From Burkholderia territorii (lineage in GTDB: Bacteria > Pseudomonadota > Gammaproteobacteria > Burkholderiales > Burkholderiaceae), in assembly GCF_902833055.1 (NCBI RefSeq), contig NZ_CADFEJ010000007.1, positions 1 to 64,000 on the forward strand: a stretch of DNA of 64,000 nt, in the 5' to 3' direction. The notes beneath the pieces were generated by a model. It had not been told where the DNA came from. It was given only the letters and a program-made list of their open reading frames with translations, and ran no database searches. The first letter of the stretch is position 1, and each line of letters opens with the position of its first letter. This document shows positions 1 to 16,568 of the stretch, in pieces. Both the position numbers and the translations under genes were made by a program.

Positions 1-201
<201 letters not shown>

Positions 202-212
202 GGAGAACGGAC

Positions 213-1106
213 ATGGCGCGCAAGGGCATCATTCTCGCCGGCGGGTCCGGCACACGGCTCTATCCCATCACGCATGCGGTCTCGAAGCAGCTGCTTCCAG
301 TCTACGACAAGCCGATGATCTACTACCCGCTCTCGACGCTGATGGTCGCGGGCATTCGCGACGTCCTGATCATTTCGACGCCGCAGGACACTCCGCGCTT
401 CGAGTCGATGCTCGGCGACGGCAGCCAGTGGGGGATGAACATCCAGTATGCGGTGCAGCCGTCACCCGACGGTCTTGCGCAGGCGTTCATCATCGGTCGC
501 GAATTCGTCGGCAACGATCCGTCGGCGCTCATCCTCGGCGACAACATCTTCTATGGTCACGATCTGGCGAAACAGCTCGCGCACGCGGATGCGCAAGACG
601 CCGGCGCGACGGTGTTCGCCTATCACGTGCACGATCCGGAACGCTATGGCGTCGTCGAGTTCGATCAGGACTTCCGTGCCGTATCGATCGAAGAGAAGCC
701 GGCCAAGCCGCGGTCGAACTATGCCGTGACCGGTCTCTACTTCTACGACAACCGCGTGTGCGACATCGCGGCCGACATCAAGCCGTCGCCGCGCGGCGAG
801 CTTGAAATCACCGACGTCAATTCCCGCTATCTCGAGGACGGTGCGTTGAACGTCGAGATCATGGGCCGCGGTTATGCATGGCTCGATACGGGTACGCACG
901 ATTCGCTGATCGAGGCCGCGAGCTTCATCGCGACGCTGCAGAAGCGGCAAGGGCTGGTCGTCGCTTGTCCCGAGGAAATCGCGTACCGCCGGCACTGGAT
1001 CGATGCCGAACAGGTGCAGGAACTCGCGCAGCCGCTGTCGAAAAACGGCTACGGCAAATATTTGCTGAACATTCTCACGGATCAGGTTGCATGGCCATCA
1101 CGGTAA
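213..1106 (+). CDS. rfbA: Glucose-1-phosphate thymidylyltransferase
   Basis: The 297-residue product has the family length. It joins dTTP and glucose-1-phosphate to dTDP-glucose, the first step of the rhamnose pathway. The nucleotide-binding loop GGSGTRLYP is at residues 10-18, followed by [17 protein letters not shown]. The later motifs [13 protein letters not shown] and the metal-site segment [10 protein letters not shown] are all present, so it should be active. An AAGGAG sequence at about 200-205 places the start at this ATG; an upstream in-frame start at 132 lies inside rfbB and is unlikely. The 3' end overlaps rfbC by 16 bases, which suggests translational coupling. Confidence 0.97.
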   Translation: MARKGIILAGGSGTRLYPITHAVSKQLLPVYDKPMIYYPLSTLMVAGIRDVLIISTPQDTPRFESMLGDGSQWGMNIQYAVQPSPDGLAQAFIIGREFVGNDPSALILGDNIFYGHDLAKQLAHADAQDAGATVFAYHVHDPERYGVVEFDQDFRAVSIEEKPAKPRSNYAVTGLYFYDNRVCDIAADIKPSPRGELEITDVNSRYLEDGALNVEIMGRGYAWLDTGTHDSLIEAASFIATLQKRQGLVVACPEEIAYRRHWIDAEQVQELAQPLSKNGYGKYLLNILTDQVAWPSR

Positions 1107-1642
1107 CTGCTACGGCGCTCCCCGAAGTCAAGATCGTCGAGCCGAAGGTATTCGGCGACGCGCGCGGCTACTTCTACGAAAGCTTCAACGGGCGCGAATT
1201 CGCGGCGCTCGTCGATGCCGACGTCGAGTTCGTCCAGGATAACCACTCGCGCTCCGCGAAGGGCGTGCTGCGCGGGCTCCACTATCAGATCGAGCACGCG
1301 CAGGGCAAGCTCGTGCGCGTGGTCGAAGGCGAGGTGTTCGACGTGGCGGTCGACATTCGGCGGAGCTCGCCGAATTTCGGCAAATGGGCCGGCGTGACGC
1401 TGTCGGCCGACAACCATCGCCAGCTCTGGGTGCCGCCCGGCTTCGCGCATGGCTTCGTGGTGCTGTCTGAGTCGGCGCAGTTTCTCTACAAGACCACCGA
1501 CTACTGGTTTCCGGAGCACGAGCGCAGCTTGCTGTGGAACGATCCCGAGATCGGCATCGAGTGGCCGCTCGACGGCGAGCCCGTGCTCGCGGCCAAGGAT
1601 GCAGCCGGCAAGCGGCTCGCCGAAGCCGAGTGCTACAAGTGA
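1091..1642 (+). CDS. rfbC: dTDP-4-dehydrorhamnose 3,5-epimerase
   Basis: This 183-residue cupin enzyme epimerises C3 and C5 of dTDP-4-keto-6-deoxyglucose to give dTDP-4-keto-L-rhamnose. The sequence holds the RmlC signatures [27 protein letters not shown] (catalytic His in GLH), and YKTTDYW with [12 protein letters not shown] near the C-terminus. Length and motifs are complete. The ATG lies inside the end of rfbA, and the stop overlaps the GTG of rfbD (GTGA), so the operon is translated in a coupled way. Confidence 0.97.
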   Translation: MAITVTATALPEVKIVEPKVFGDARGYFYESFNGREFAALVDADVEFVQDNHSRSAKGVLRGLHYQIEHAQGKLVRVVEGEVFDVAVDIRRSSPNFGKWAGVTLSADNHRQLWVPPGFAHGFVVLSESAQFLYKTTDYWFPEHERSLLWNDPEIGIEWPLDGEPVLAAKDAAGKRLAEAECYK

Positions 1643-2571
1643 GCGGAATCGTGCAACAGAAAACATCGCCCTGCCAACGGACCATTCTGCTCACCGGCAT
1701 CAATGGACAGGTGGGATTCGAGCTGGCGCGCACTCTGCAGGGTCTCGGCAACGTCGTCGCGCTCGATCGCGGTGCGCTCGACTTGTCGCGCCTCGATCAG
1801 GTTCGCGAGGTCGTGCGCGTCGTCAAGCCACACCTCATCGTCAACCCGGCCGCCTATACGGCCGTGGATCACGCGCAGAACGACGTCGCGATGGCCACGC
1901 GTCTGAATGCGGAAGCACCGGCCGTGCTCGCCGAAGAAGCGAAGCGCATCGGCGCGGCGCTGATCCACTACTCGACGGACTACGTATTTGCCGGAACGAA
2001 GAACGGCGCGTATCTCGAGGACGATCCGGTCGATCCGCAAAACGTGTACGGCGCGACCAAACTCGCGGGCGAGCAGGCGATCGCGGCATCGGGATGCGCG
2101 CATCTGATTTTCCGCACGAGTTGGGTGTATGGCACGCGCGGCAAGAACTTTCTGTTGACCATGCTGCGCCTCGGCGCGGAACGCGACGAACTGAAGATCG
2201 TCGCGGACCAGATCGGTGCACCGACGTGGTCGAAGACGATCGCTGCGCTGAGCGCGAACGTCGCCGCGCAGGCCATCGGCGCCTCCACGAACGAAAAGGA
2301 CGGCCAGCACGAATGGTGGAACACGCATTCGGGTGTCTATCACCTGTGCGCGGCCGGTTCGACCTCATGGCACGGATTCGCCGAAGCGATCTTCCGTCTT
2401 TCGAATCTGTCGAAAAAGCCGTCGTTGTCGCCCATTCCCGCCAGCGCTTATCCGACGCCCGCGTCGCGCCCGGCCAATTCCCGCATGTCGAATGCAAAAC
2501 TGGCGGAGCACTTCGGCTTGTGCGCGCCGCATTGGGAAGCCGCGCTCGAATTGTGCATGAAGGAAATTTGA
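1639..2571 (+). CDS. rfbD: dTDP-4-dehydrorhamnose reductase
   Basis: This 310-residue extended SDR uses NAD(P)H to reduce dTDP-4-keto-L-rhamnose to dTDP-L-rhamnose. It has the nucleotide-binding motif TGINGQVGFEL near residue 19, NPAAYTAVD, the STDYVF segment, and the catalytic YGATK. The GTG start overlaps the rfbC stop and gives the expected N-terminus; in-frame starts further upstream lie within rfbC. The gene ends tail to tail with the opposite-strand GNAT gene, with nine bases between the stops and no visible terminator. The rhamnose could feed LPS O-antigen, the adjacent capsule or both; the window does not decide. Confidence 0.96.
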   Translation: MSGIVQQKTSPCQRTILLTGINGQVGFELARTLQGLGNVVALDRGALDLSRLDQVREVVRVVKPHLIVNPAAYTAVDHAQNDVAMATRLNAEAPAVLAEEAKRIGAALIHYSTDYVFAGTKNGAYLEDDPVDPQNVYGATKLAGEQAIAASGCAHLIFRTSWVYGTRGKNFLLTMLRLGAERDELKIVADQIGAPTWSKTIAALSANVAAQAIGASTNEKDGQHEWWNTHSGVYHLCAAGSTSWHGFAEAIFRLSNLSKKPSLSPIPASAYPTPASRPANSRMSNAKLAEHFGLCAPHWEAALELCMKEI

Positions 2572-2580
2572 TGCACGCCG

Positions 2581-3261
2581 TCAGGCGCGACGCGTGAGCC
2601 GCATCCGTACCGAATCAAGCTCGGCAGGCAGTTGCCGCGAGCGTTTACGCGACCGCGGCAGCGCGGTAAAGCCGAGCCGCTCGTACAGTGCGCGAGCGCG
2701 CTCGTTGCGGGTCAGCACGTCGAGCACGATGTCGCGGCTGTCGTCGTCAGGCAACGCCCCCGTCCCGAGCGCGTCGCGCAGCAGTGCGGTGAAGATGCCG
2801 GTACCGCGCCGCCGCTCGTCGGTCGCGCAATGCGCAATGAGGATCTGCGCCCGCTTGGGCGCCGGAATCTCGGTTTCGAGCACCAGCCCCCGCAGCAACT
2901 GGCCGATCGTGCGGCGCACGCCGAAAAAGCGCGCGAGAGCCCACACGATGTGAACGTCGTCGAACATCGTGCGGCGCCCGTCATGGATGGCCATCACGGC
3001 ATGCACGGTGCCGTCGGCGCCGACCGCGACCCGATGCCTGCGCCAAGAGAACCGGCCGTGACGCGACCGGAACGCGTGTTGCAGGAACGCGATGCACTGC
3101 GCGTCGCTTTCACCGAGAAAGAAGCCGAATTCGCCGACACCGGATGCGAACACAAGCGGCGCGCACGCTGCCGCATCGTCCGCGCATGCGGCGCGAAACG
3201 GCGTCGACGCACCGGCATGCGGCACGTCGAAGGATGGCGCGAGCGCGACGGCCGGCATCAT
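2581..3261 (-). CDS. GNAT-family N-acyltransferase of the polyketide/capsule-lipid operon
   Basis: The 226-residue protein carries a C-terminal GNAT fold. The acyl-CoA-binding motif A is CATDERRRGTGIFTALL, followed by VLTRNERARALYERLGF, the usual beta6-alpha4 ending. The N-terminal half is less typical and may shape the acceptor pocket. The ATGATG start overlaps the TGA of the preceding alpha-oxoamine synthase gene, so it is the last gene of the operon. GNAT enzymes transfer an acyl group from acyl-CoA or acyl-ACP to an amine. Position suggests that the amine could come from the upstream alpha-oxoamine synthase, which is inference. The substrate is not visible from sequence. Confidence 0.85.
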   Translation of the reverse strand: MMPAVALAPSFDVPHAGASTPFRAACADDAAACAPLVFASGVGEFGFFLGESDAQCIAFLQHAFRSRHGRFSWRRHRVAVGADGTVHAVMAIHDGRRTMFDDVHIVWALARFFGVRRTIGQLLRGLVLETEIPAPKRAQILIAHCATDERRRGTGIFTALLRDALGTGALPDDDSRDIVLDVLTRNERARALYERLGFTALPRSRKRSRQLPAELDSVRMRLTRRA

Positions 3262-4583
3262 GCTGCGCTCGCCAGCCGTGCCAGCACGCCAACCGTCCGG
3301 CTGATCTGCTCCGGCTCGTGCGTCGAGCAGATGAAGAACCGCAGGCGCGCGGCCTTCTCCTCGACGGCCGGATAAAAGATCGGCTGCACGTTGATTCCTT
3401 CGTCGAACATCGCGTTGGCCCACTGCGCGGCTTTCAGCGAACTTCCGGTGATCACCGGCACGACCGCATACCCGGCGCTCGTGCCGGTGTTGAGCCCCGC
3501 CGCGCGTGCCTCGGTCAGGAACTGCCGCCCGCGCGCCTGCAGTTGCGCAACGCGCGCCGGTTCGGCCTGCAGGCGTTCGAGCGCGGCCAGCGACGCCTCG
3601 GCGAGCGTCGGCGCGAGTCCGACGCTATAGAGAAAGCCCGGCGCCAGATGGCGCAGCATGTCCACGAGCGGCTGACAGCCGGCGATGAAACCGCCGCAGC
3701 CGGCCAGCGTCTTGCTCATCGTGCCCATCCATATGTCGACCTGGTCGGGCGCGACCGCGCAATGTTCGCGAATGCCCTTGCCCGTCTCGCCGAGCACGCC
3801 GAGCGAATGTGCTTCGTCGACCAGCAGGAACGCGCCGTGACGCGCCTTCACGTCGACGAAACGCTGAAGGTCCGGGAGGTCGCCGTCCATGCTGTACAGC
3901 CCCTCGATCGCGATCAGCACGTGCCGGTATTCGCGACGCACGCGCGACAGCAGTTCGTCGAGCGCCTGCCAGTCGTTGTGCGCGAAGCTCAGCCGTTTCG
4001 CGCCGCTCAGCTGCGCGCCCTGCACGATGCTGTTGTGCGCGAGCGCGTCGTGGACGATCAGGTCGCCGGGGCCGAACAGCGCGCCGATCACCGTCACGTT
4101 GGTCGCATGGCCGCTCACGAACGCGACGCAATCGTCGGTCTCGTAGAACGCGGCCAGCGCCCGCTCGAGAGCGCGCTGCACCGGACGCTCGCCCGCGACC
4201 ATCCGGCTCGCGGACGCCGACGTGCCGTAGCGGTCGATCGCGGCCTTCGCGCGTTCGGACACGGTCGCGTCGCCGGCGAGGCCGAGGTAGTTGTAGTTCG
4301 CGAAGTTCACGTATTCGCGGCCGCCGATCCGGGTGGTCGCGCCGGCAACGCCATCGTGTACGCGGAAGAACGGTGAATCGACGCGCAGCTTCTCGCCCAT
4401 CTCGCGCATGATCCTGACCTGCTGATACTGCGGCATCGACTCGAAACGGCTGCGCGCCGACACGGCGTGTGCCGCCGGTGCAGCGGGCACGCCGGGGGCC
4501 GCGGCGGCTTCCGTCGCGCGCTCGAGTTGCCGTTTGAGGGCTTTCGCCGCCAGTTGCTGGCGAAGGTGTTCTCCGAGTGCCAT
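3258..4583 (-). CDS. wcbT: PLP-dependent alpha-oxoamine synthase (WcbT-like)
   Basis: This 441-residue fold-type I PLP enzyme belongs to the family of AONS, KBL, serine palmitoyltransferase and ALA synthase. These enzymes condense an acyl thioester with an amino acid, lose CO2, and form an alpha-amino ketone. Visible active-site parts are the ring-stacking His159 in FVSGHATNV, Asp256 and His259 in DEAHSLGVLG, and the Schiff-base Lys291 in GTMSKTLAGCGGF. There is an N-terminal extension of about 80 residues with a predicted helical, Ala/Arg-rich start. The neighbours are a thioesterase-less PKS, an SDR and an LpxC-like protein rather than biotin genes, so it probably off-loads the PKS acyl chain onto an amino acid. 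Symbol given by resemblance to B. pseudomallei capsule I; amino-acid choice unknown. Confidence 0.88.
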   Translation of the reverse strand: MALGEHLRQQLAAKALKRQLERATEAAAAPGVPAAPAAHAVSARSRFESMPQYQQVRIMREMGEKLRVDSPFFRVHDGVAGATTRIGGREYVNFANYNYLGLAGDATVSERAKAAIDRYGTSASASRMVAGERPVQRALERALAAFYETDDCVAFVSGHATNVTVIGALFGPGDLIVHDALAHNSIVQGAQLSGAKRLSFAHNDWQALDELLSRVRREYRHVLIAIEGLYSMDGDLPDLQRFVDVKARHGAFLLVDEAHSLGVLGETGKGIREHCAVAPDQVDIWMGTMSKTLAGCGGFIAGCQPLVDMLRHLAPGFLYSVGLAPTLAEASLAALERLQAEPARVAQLQARGRQFLTEARAAGLNTGTSAGYAVVPVITGSSLKAAQWANAMFDEGINVQPIFYPAVEEKAARLRFFICSTHEPEQISRTVGVLARLASAA

Positions 4584-5531
4584 GTCCTTGATTCCGGGCA
4601 GTCCGTCCGTTGTGTCCGCGTTACGCGGATACGTCGACCCATTCGTACGCGTCGGGTGTACCGAGCAACGCGCTGAGGAGCCTGTAGTTCATTTCGTGGG
4701 TGGGGCGATGGGCAATGACGCGCCCGAGCAGCGGCGAGCCTGCAAGCGCCAGGTCGCCGACGAGATCGAGCACGCGGTGTCTTACGAATTCGTCGGGCGC
4801 GCGCAGTCCGCCGATCACGTGGTTGCCGATGATCGACGCCGTGCAGGACGGCCTCGCGCCGCGCAGGATCGGCGTGCCCGTCAGGTAGCCGGCCGCGATC
4901 GCCGGCACGGCCCATTTGATTCGCCCGTACGAACGCGACGAAGAAATCTCGCTGGCGAACGTCTCCGGCGTGAGCTCGCCGTCCCACTGCATGTCGCCGA
5001 AGCCCTTGAGATCGTCGCGCACGCTGAATTCGTATCGCTCGGCGGGCTCGACGCGCAATTCGCGTCGTGACGCACCCTCCCCGTCGGCCACACCCACCGG
5101 CTTGAGAACCCGCAAAAAGCGCTTCGAGCGCTGCAATTCGGCACGGCCGCCGGCCGTGATCGCGTCGATCCACGGCCGCGCGCTTCCGTCGAGAATCGGC
5201 ACCTCCTCCGCATCGAGTTCGACGATCGCGTGATCGATCTCGCAAGTCAGCAGCGACGCAAGCAGGTGCTCGACCGTACGCACACTCATGCCGTCGTCGG
5301 CACGCAGCATCGTGCAAAGCGGCTGTGCGCGACGCACCGCCGGCCCGGCGGCGAGCATTCCCAGCTCACGGTCGCCGCGCATGCGGCGAAACACGATTCC
5401 GTGCCGTTTGTCCGACGGCGTCGCGGGCACGATCCGCACCTGAACCCGGCGCCCTGTGTGCAGACCGTGTCCGGTCATCGTCACTGGCCGCGCGACCGTC
5501 CCTTCGCTGGCCTGCCATCCCTGCGGTGCTT

Positions 5532-13135
<7,604 letters not shown>

Positions 13136-13136
<1 letters not shown>

Positions 13137-14668
13137 CACGCTGGCGTCTGCAGCATCCCGGTCGGCGACGCAGCGCGGGTGCAATCGACATGCACCATCG
13201 CGCGCTGTATCGCGGCACCGAGACGCTCGACGCGAACGTCTCGGCGCTCGCCGAGATCGTTCGCGAAGTTGCGCCAAATAAAGTAGTCGCTATTGGTCGG
13301 TTCGGTTTCGAGCGCGTCGAACACCGAGGTCAGCGCGGGAACGTGGTCACCGTAAAAGCACAGCACGGTCGGCCGCTCCCGCTTGCGGAGATAATCGGTC
13401 AGTTTGCCGATCATGCCGTCGGCATTCTCGACGTGTCGAAGATAGGCGGTCAGGTCGCGCCAGCGTGCGTCGTCGCCGAGCGTGTGCCGCGATTCGGATT
13501 CACCCGGCCCGACCGATTCCAGATGCAGCGGGCCGTGGTTTTCCATCGTGATCGCAAACGCGAACAGCGGCCCGTCGCCGTGCTCCTGGACGGCCGCGAT
13601 GATCGCATCGGCCACCGGGCCATCCCCGATATACGGCCCGATCCGGGCCGCATCGCCGAAATCGCGAATATCCAGAAAGCGGTCGAAATGCATGAGCCGG
13701 AATGCCCGGCTGCGCCCGAAGAAATCGGCGTGATACGGATGAATCGCGAGCGTGCGATATCCGCCCCGCTTGAACCAGCCCGCCAGCGACGCACATGCGC
13801 GGCGCACATACATGTACGGGTAAAAACGCGAGTAGCCGAGCGCGGACGACGGCAACCCCGTCAGCATCGCGAATTCGCTGCGCATCGTATTGGCGCCCCA
13901 GGCGGGAACGTTCAGGCTGCCGTGCATGAATGCCTCGCGGCGTGCGCGATCGAAATTCGCATACGGCGCCGACGACACGCACGCGCCGAGCCGGCGCGCG
14001 TCGAAATAGGATTCGCTCTGGATGACGATTACGTCCGGCGTGCTGTCCGGACGGCCATCGGAAAACGGCCCGGCGTCGACCGCCCGAAAGAACGCGTTGC
14101 GCTCCGCACGCCGCAGCCCGTTTACGAGGTAAGCGACGAATGCCGCGAAGAAACCCGTCCGACGCTGATCCGCCATTGGGTCGAGCGTCAGCGGCATGCG
14201 GCACGACAGCGCGACACAGGCCGGCACGCAAGCGATGGCGATCAGTGCGGCGGCGCCACGCGCCAGCAAGCCGGCCGGTTGTTCGAGCAGAAACCCGATC
14301 GTCGCGACCGCCACGGCGACAACGATGCCGAGCACCTTGCCCGCACTCAGAAACGGCAGATAAAGACGCGGATGGGCGAAAACCTGGCTGAACAGGCTCA
14401 GGTCGGTGAAGACGAAGGGCTCACGGAGGGATTCGTATTTCGCGTTGCTGATGACGGCCAGCAACGCGATCAGCACGAGGGCAACGGATGCCGAGAAAAG
14501 TGGCCGTGCCGTCACCGCGAAAGTCGCGCCCGCCACGATCGCGAACGCGCAGACATGCAATGCGATCGCCCCCGGCGAACGAGGGAGCGACGCGCGCGGA
14601 TACGCGATGGCCTCTACGAGAAACGAGAGTGCGGCTGCGGCAGCCGCGAACGCGAATCCGGGCTGCAC
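13136..14668 (-). CDS. wcbQ: Membrane-anchored sulfatase-fold phosphoglycerol transferase-like protein (WcbQ-like)
   Basis: The 510-residue protein starts with five hydrophobic segments within about 190 residues and continues into an alkaline-phosphatase/sulfatase fold of the LtaS, MdoB and EptA type. The putative nucleophile is Thr261 in GANTMRSEF. Other metal-site motifs are VIQSESYFD, TMENHGPLH and FYGDHVPAL. Family members move phosphoglycerol or phosphoethanolamine from phospholipid to a glycan or lipid on the outer face of the inner membrane. The start is a GTG one base after the TGA of the SDR gene, with GGGAAGG before it; the longer open frame runs back inside the SDR gene. Here it probably adds a phospho-substituent to the operon's lipid or to the capsule, which is inference. 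Confidence 0.83.
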
Positions 14669-14669
14669 G

Positions 14670-15455
14670 TCACGCCTTCCCGCGCGGGAGATAGGACAGA
14701 CGGCCGAGAATGGCATCTGCCAGCGTGGCGGGCAGCAGACGCAGCAACTTGATGCCGAAGGCAAGACTGAACGGAAAGGCAATTTCCACGCGGCGTCGCG
14801 CGAGGCGCTTCTTGATGTATCCGGCAGCCTTCTCCGCACTCCACATGAACGGTTTGCTGCCGGGGAAGACGTCACTCATCGCCGTGCGGACGAAGCCGGG
14901 CATCACGACTGACAGACCGATACCCTCGCGGGCGAGGATCGGGCGCACGGAATCGCAGTAAGCGACCAGTGCGGCCTTGCTCGCACAGTACGCGGGCGAG
15001 ATGGCCATACCCCGCAATGCGGCCAGCGAACTGACTACCGCGATCTGCCCGCGCCGACGCATGCGCATCCGGTCGATGACCGGCAGCACCGCATGCAACG
15101 CGCCGTACAGGTTGGTATCGACGACGTCGGCGGTGCGCGCGATGTGCTCCCAGTCGTCCGCGGAACGCAGCGTGCTGGCCACGCCCGCATTCGCGATCAT
15201 CAATTCGATTGGATGCCGCGTATCGAAATCGATCATCCAGTCCTGGACGGCGGTCGAGTCGCGCACATCCATGCAGCCGATCACGACGCGGGCGCCGCGC
15301 GCACGACACTCCGCGGCGACTGATTCCAGCCGCGCCGCATTTCTGCCGATCAACCCCAGCGTGGTATCGGGCGCGGCATAACTCAATGCCAGCGCGCGTC
15401 CAAGCCCGGCACTGCTGCCGGTTATCACGATTGCTCGCGGCCTGCTTGCGCTCAC
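14670..15455 (-). CDS. wcbP: Short-chain dehydrogenase/reductase (WcbP-like)
   Basis: A classical SDR of 261 residues with cofactor motif TGSSAGLG (residues 12-19), the NAG motif in IANAGVAS, and the catalytic Tyr156/Lys160 pair in AYCASKAAL. The hydrophobic C-terminal part (KLLRLLPATLADAILG) suggests contact with membrane or lipid. The overall look is like 3-ketosphinganine reductases and acyl reductases. As first gene of the operon with an alpha-oxoamine synthase, it is the natural candidate for reducing the amino ketone; substrate not proven. The GTG at 15455 was chosen because GGGGAGG lies just before it. An ATG at 15491 would add 12 residues but has no good ribosome site. Confidence 0.87.
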   Translation of the reverse strand: MSASRPRAIVITGSSAGLGRALALSYAAPDTTLGLIGRNAARLESVAAECRARGARVVIGCMDVRDSTAVQDWMIDFDTRHPIELMIANAGVASTLRSADDWEHIARTADVVDTNLYGALHAVLPVIDRMRMRRRGQIAVVSSLAALRGMAISPAYCASKAALVAYCDSVRPILAREGIGLSVVMPGFVRTAMSDVFPGSKPFMWSAEKAAGYIKKRLARRRVEIAFPFSLAFGIKLLRLLPATLADAILGRLSYLPRGKA

Positions 15456-15801
15456 CTGCCCTCCCCGGTTGCGAATATTGCTGTTTTCCATCGTTTTAAA
15501 CAGACTTTGTTTTTCAGCGATGTGTGGTTATCGATCTTCAAGCGCCGAGCGCTGCCTGATATTTCGATCAAGCAGCGGACAACATCGTCGATTTATTGCG
15601 TTTGATTATTTCGTATGATTTAACGGCGACCGCAACATGCGACGCACTGGTATCGCACATCGGCGTAACGACGTGCGACCGCCCAATCAGGGTTGCGAAA
15701 AAATGTGCGGACCATGCAGCGAAACGTCGCCGCATGGAAATTTGCGCGGCGCGAAAGGTTGTTGGCCACAAGCTTACAACGCGCCGACGCGATCATACAT
15801 C

Positions 15802-15813
15802 AATATTAATATT
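15802..15813. repeat. 12-bp AT palindrome
   Basis: AATATTAATATT is a perfect 12-base palindrome in the gap upstream of the PKS operon, about 350 bases before the SDR start. It could be an operator or simply an AT-rich, bendable element of the H-NS-bound kind. No regulator can be named. Confidence 0.45.
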
Positions 15814-15824
15814 CGAGTAATCCC

Positions 15825-15847
15825 TTACATGTTACATCCGCTTACAT
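15825..15847. repeat. Three TTACAT direct repeats
   Basis: TTACAT occurs at 15825-15830, 15832-15837 and 15842-15847, starting at distances of 7 and 10 bases. Such clustering of one hexamer within 23 bases next to a palindrome suggests a protein-binding site upstream of the PKS operon; the binding factor is unknown. Confidence 0.4.
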
Positions 15848-16568
15848 CAGACGCACCCTCAGCGGTTCCACGCCATGCAAAGGACAAAACTCGCGTTGTT
15901 TGCAATCCTCCGGCATCGGCAGCACACCGATTCGTGAGGTACGAATTTCGGCAAAAAATGCCGAATTATTCGTTTTACCCTCTGGCATCCACCGCGTCGC
16001 GAGTTACGTCCGACGCGCGGATACACGATGCCTGCGTCCGCCGTGCGACGAGGCGCACACGGCAATCCTGCAAGCCGTTTTAAAGTTTTCCCGGCTCCTT
16101 GTCAGACATGAATCTTCCGACTTGACGATCCGGCACGAGCACGTGTGATGGCATTCTGCTCCGTCCAATTGGGACGTACAGAATTCCTCGAATGTTCTTT
16201 GCAAATCTTGATGATCCTTCGACTCGCTTGATCCGCCGTGCGATGTATGGAAATCGTCAGGCGCTGCGCTCGGAACGCCGCCGGACCGGCGACACCGGCG
16301 AAGCCAGGTGACCGTGCCATCGGTAAAAGTGAAATGCGCGGCCCCGCTCCCGTCGCGCGGGACCAGCCGGCGAACATGGTGCGGCGCGCGGCATTCGTCG
16401 GACAACATCGTTTGTCGTCGTGCGCTGCCTCGCCGTGCAAGCCTCGACGTTTCGCTCTGTTTTGACAATTTCCTTACGCAAACTCATTACGAGAAAGGAA
16501 GTCACCCTAACCAAATCGATCATTCTTGCCCGTCACTCGAGTTTCACTGGACTGCGCTTACGCTGAAA

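Larger units (their letters stand above)
15456..16568. other. Long AT-richer intergenic region between two capsule-cluster blocks
   Basis: About 1.1 kb without a convincing gene. Open frames on either strand lack family motifs, good ribosome sites and normal codon use. The part nearest the SDR gene (about 15500-15900) is clearly richer in A and T than its surroundings and should contain the promoter of the PKS operon. A weak candidate on the minus strand is an AATAAT-like -10 near 15605-15610 with TTGCGG about 19 bases upstream. It also holds an inverted pair TCGCAC (15653-15658) and GTGCGA (15673-15678), a palindrome at 15802 and three TTACAT repeats. The part at 16200-16460 is GC-rich but shows no recognisable coding or insertion-sequence remnant. 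Confidence 0.6.

Noticed and set aside
3258-4583. Housekeeping bioF or kbl for the alpha-oxoamine synthase
   Set aside because: The N-terminal extension and location among PKS, LpxC-like and SDR genes, without bioA/bioD or tdh, argue against biotin or threonine metabolism.
16102-16523. Possible insertion-sequence remnant in the gap upstream of the PKS operon
   Set aside because: Three overlapping minus-strand frames were read; none shows a DDE motif or familiar transposase segment, and no inverted ends were found.
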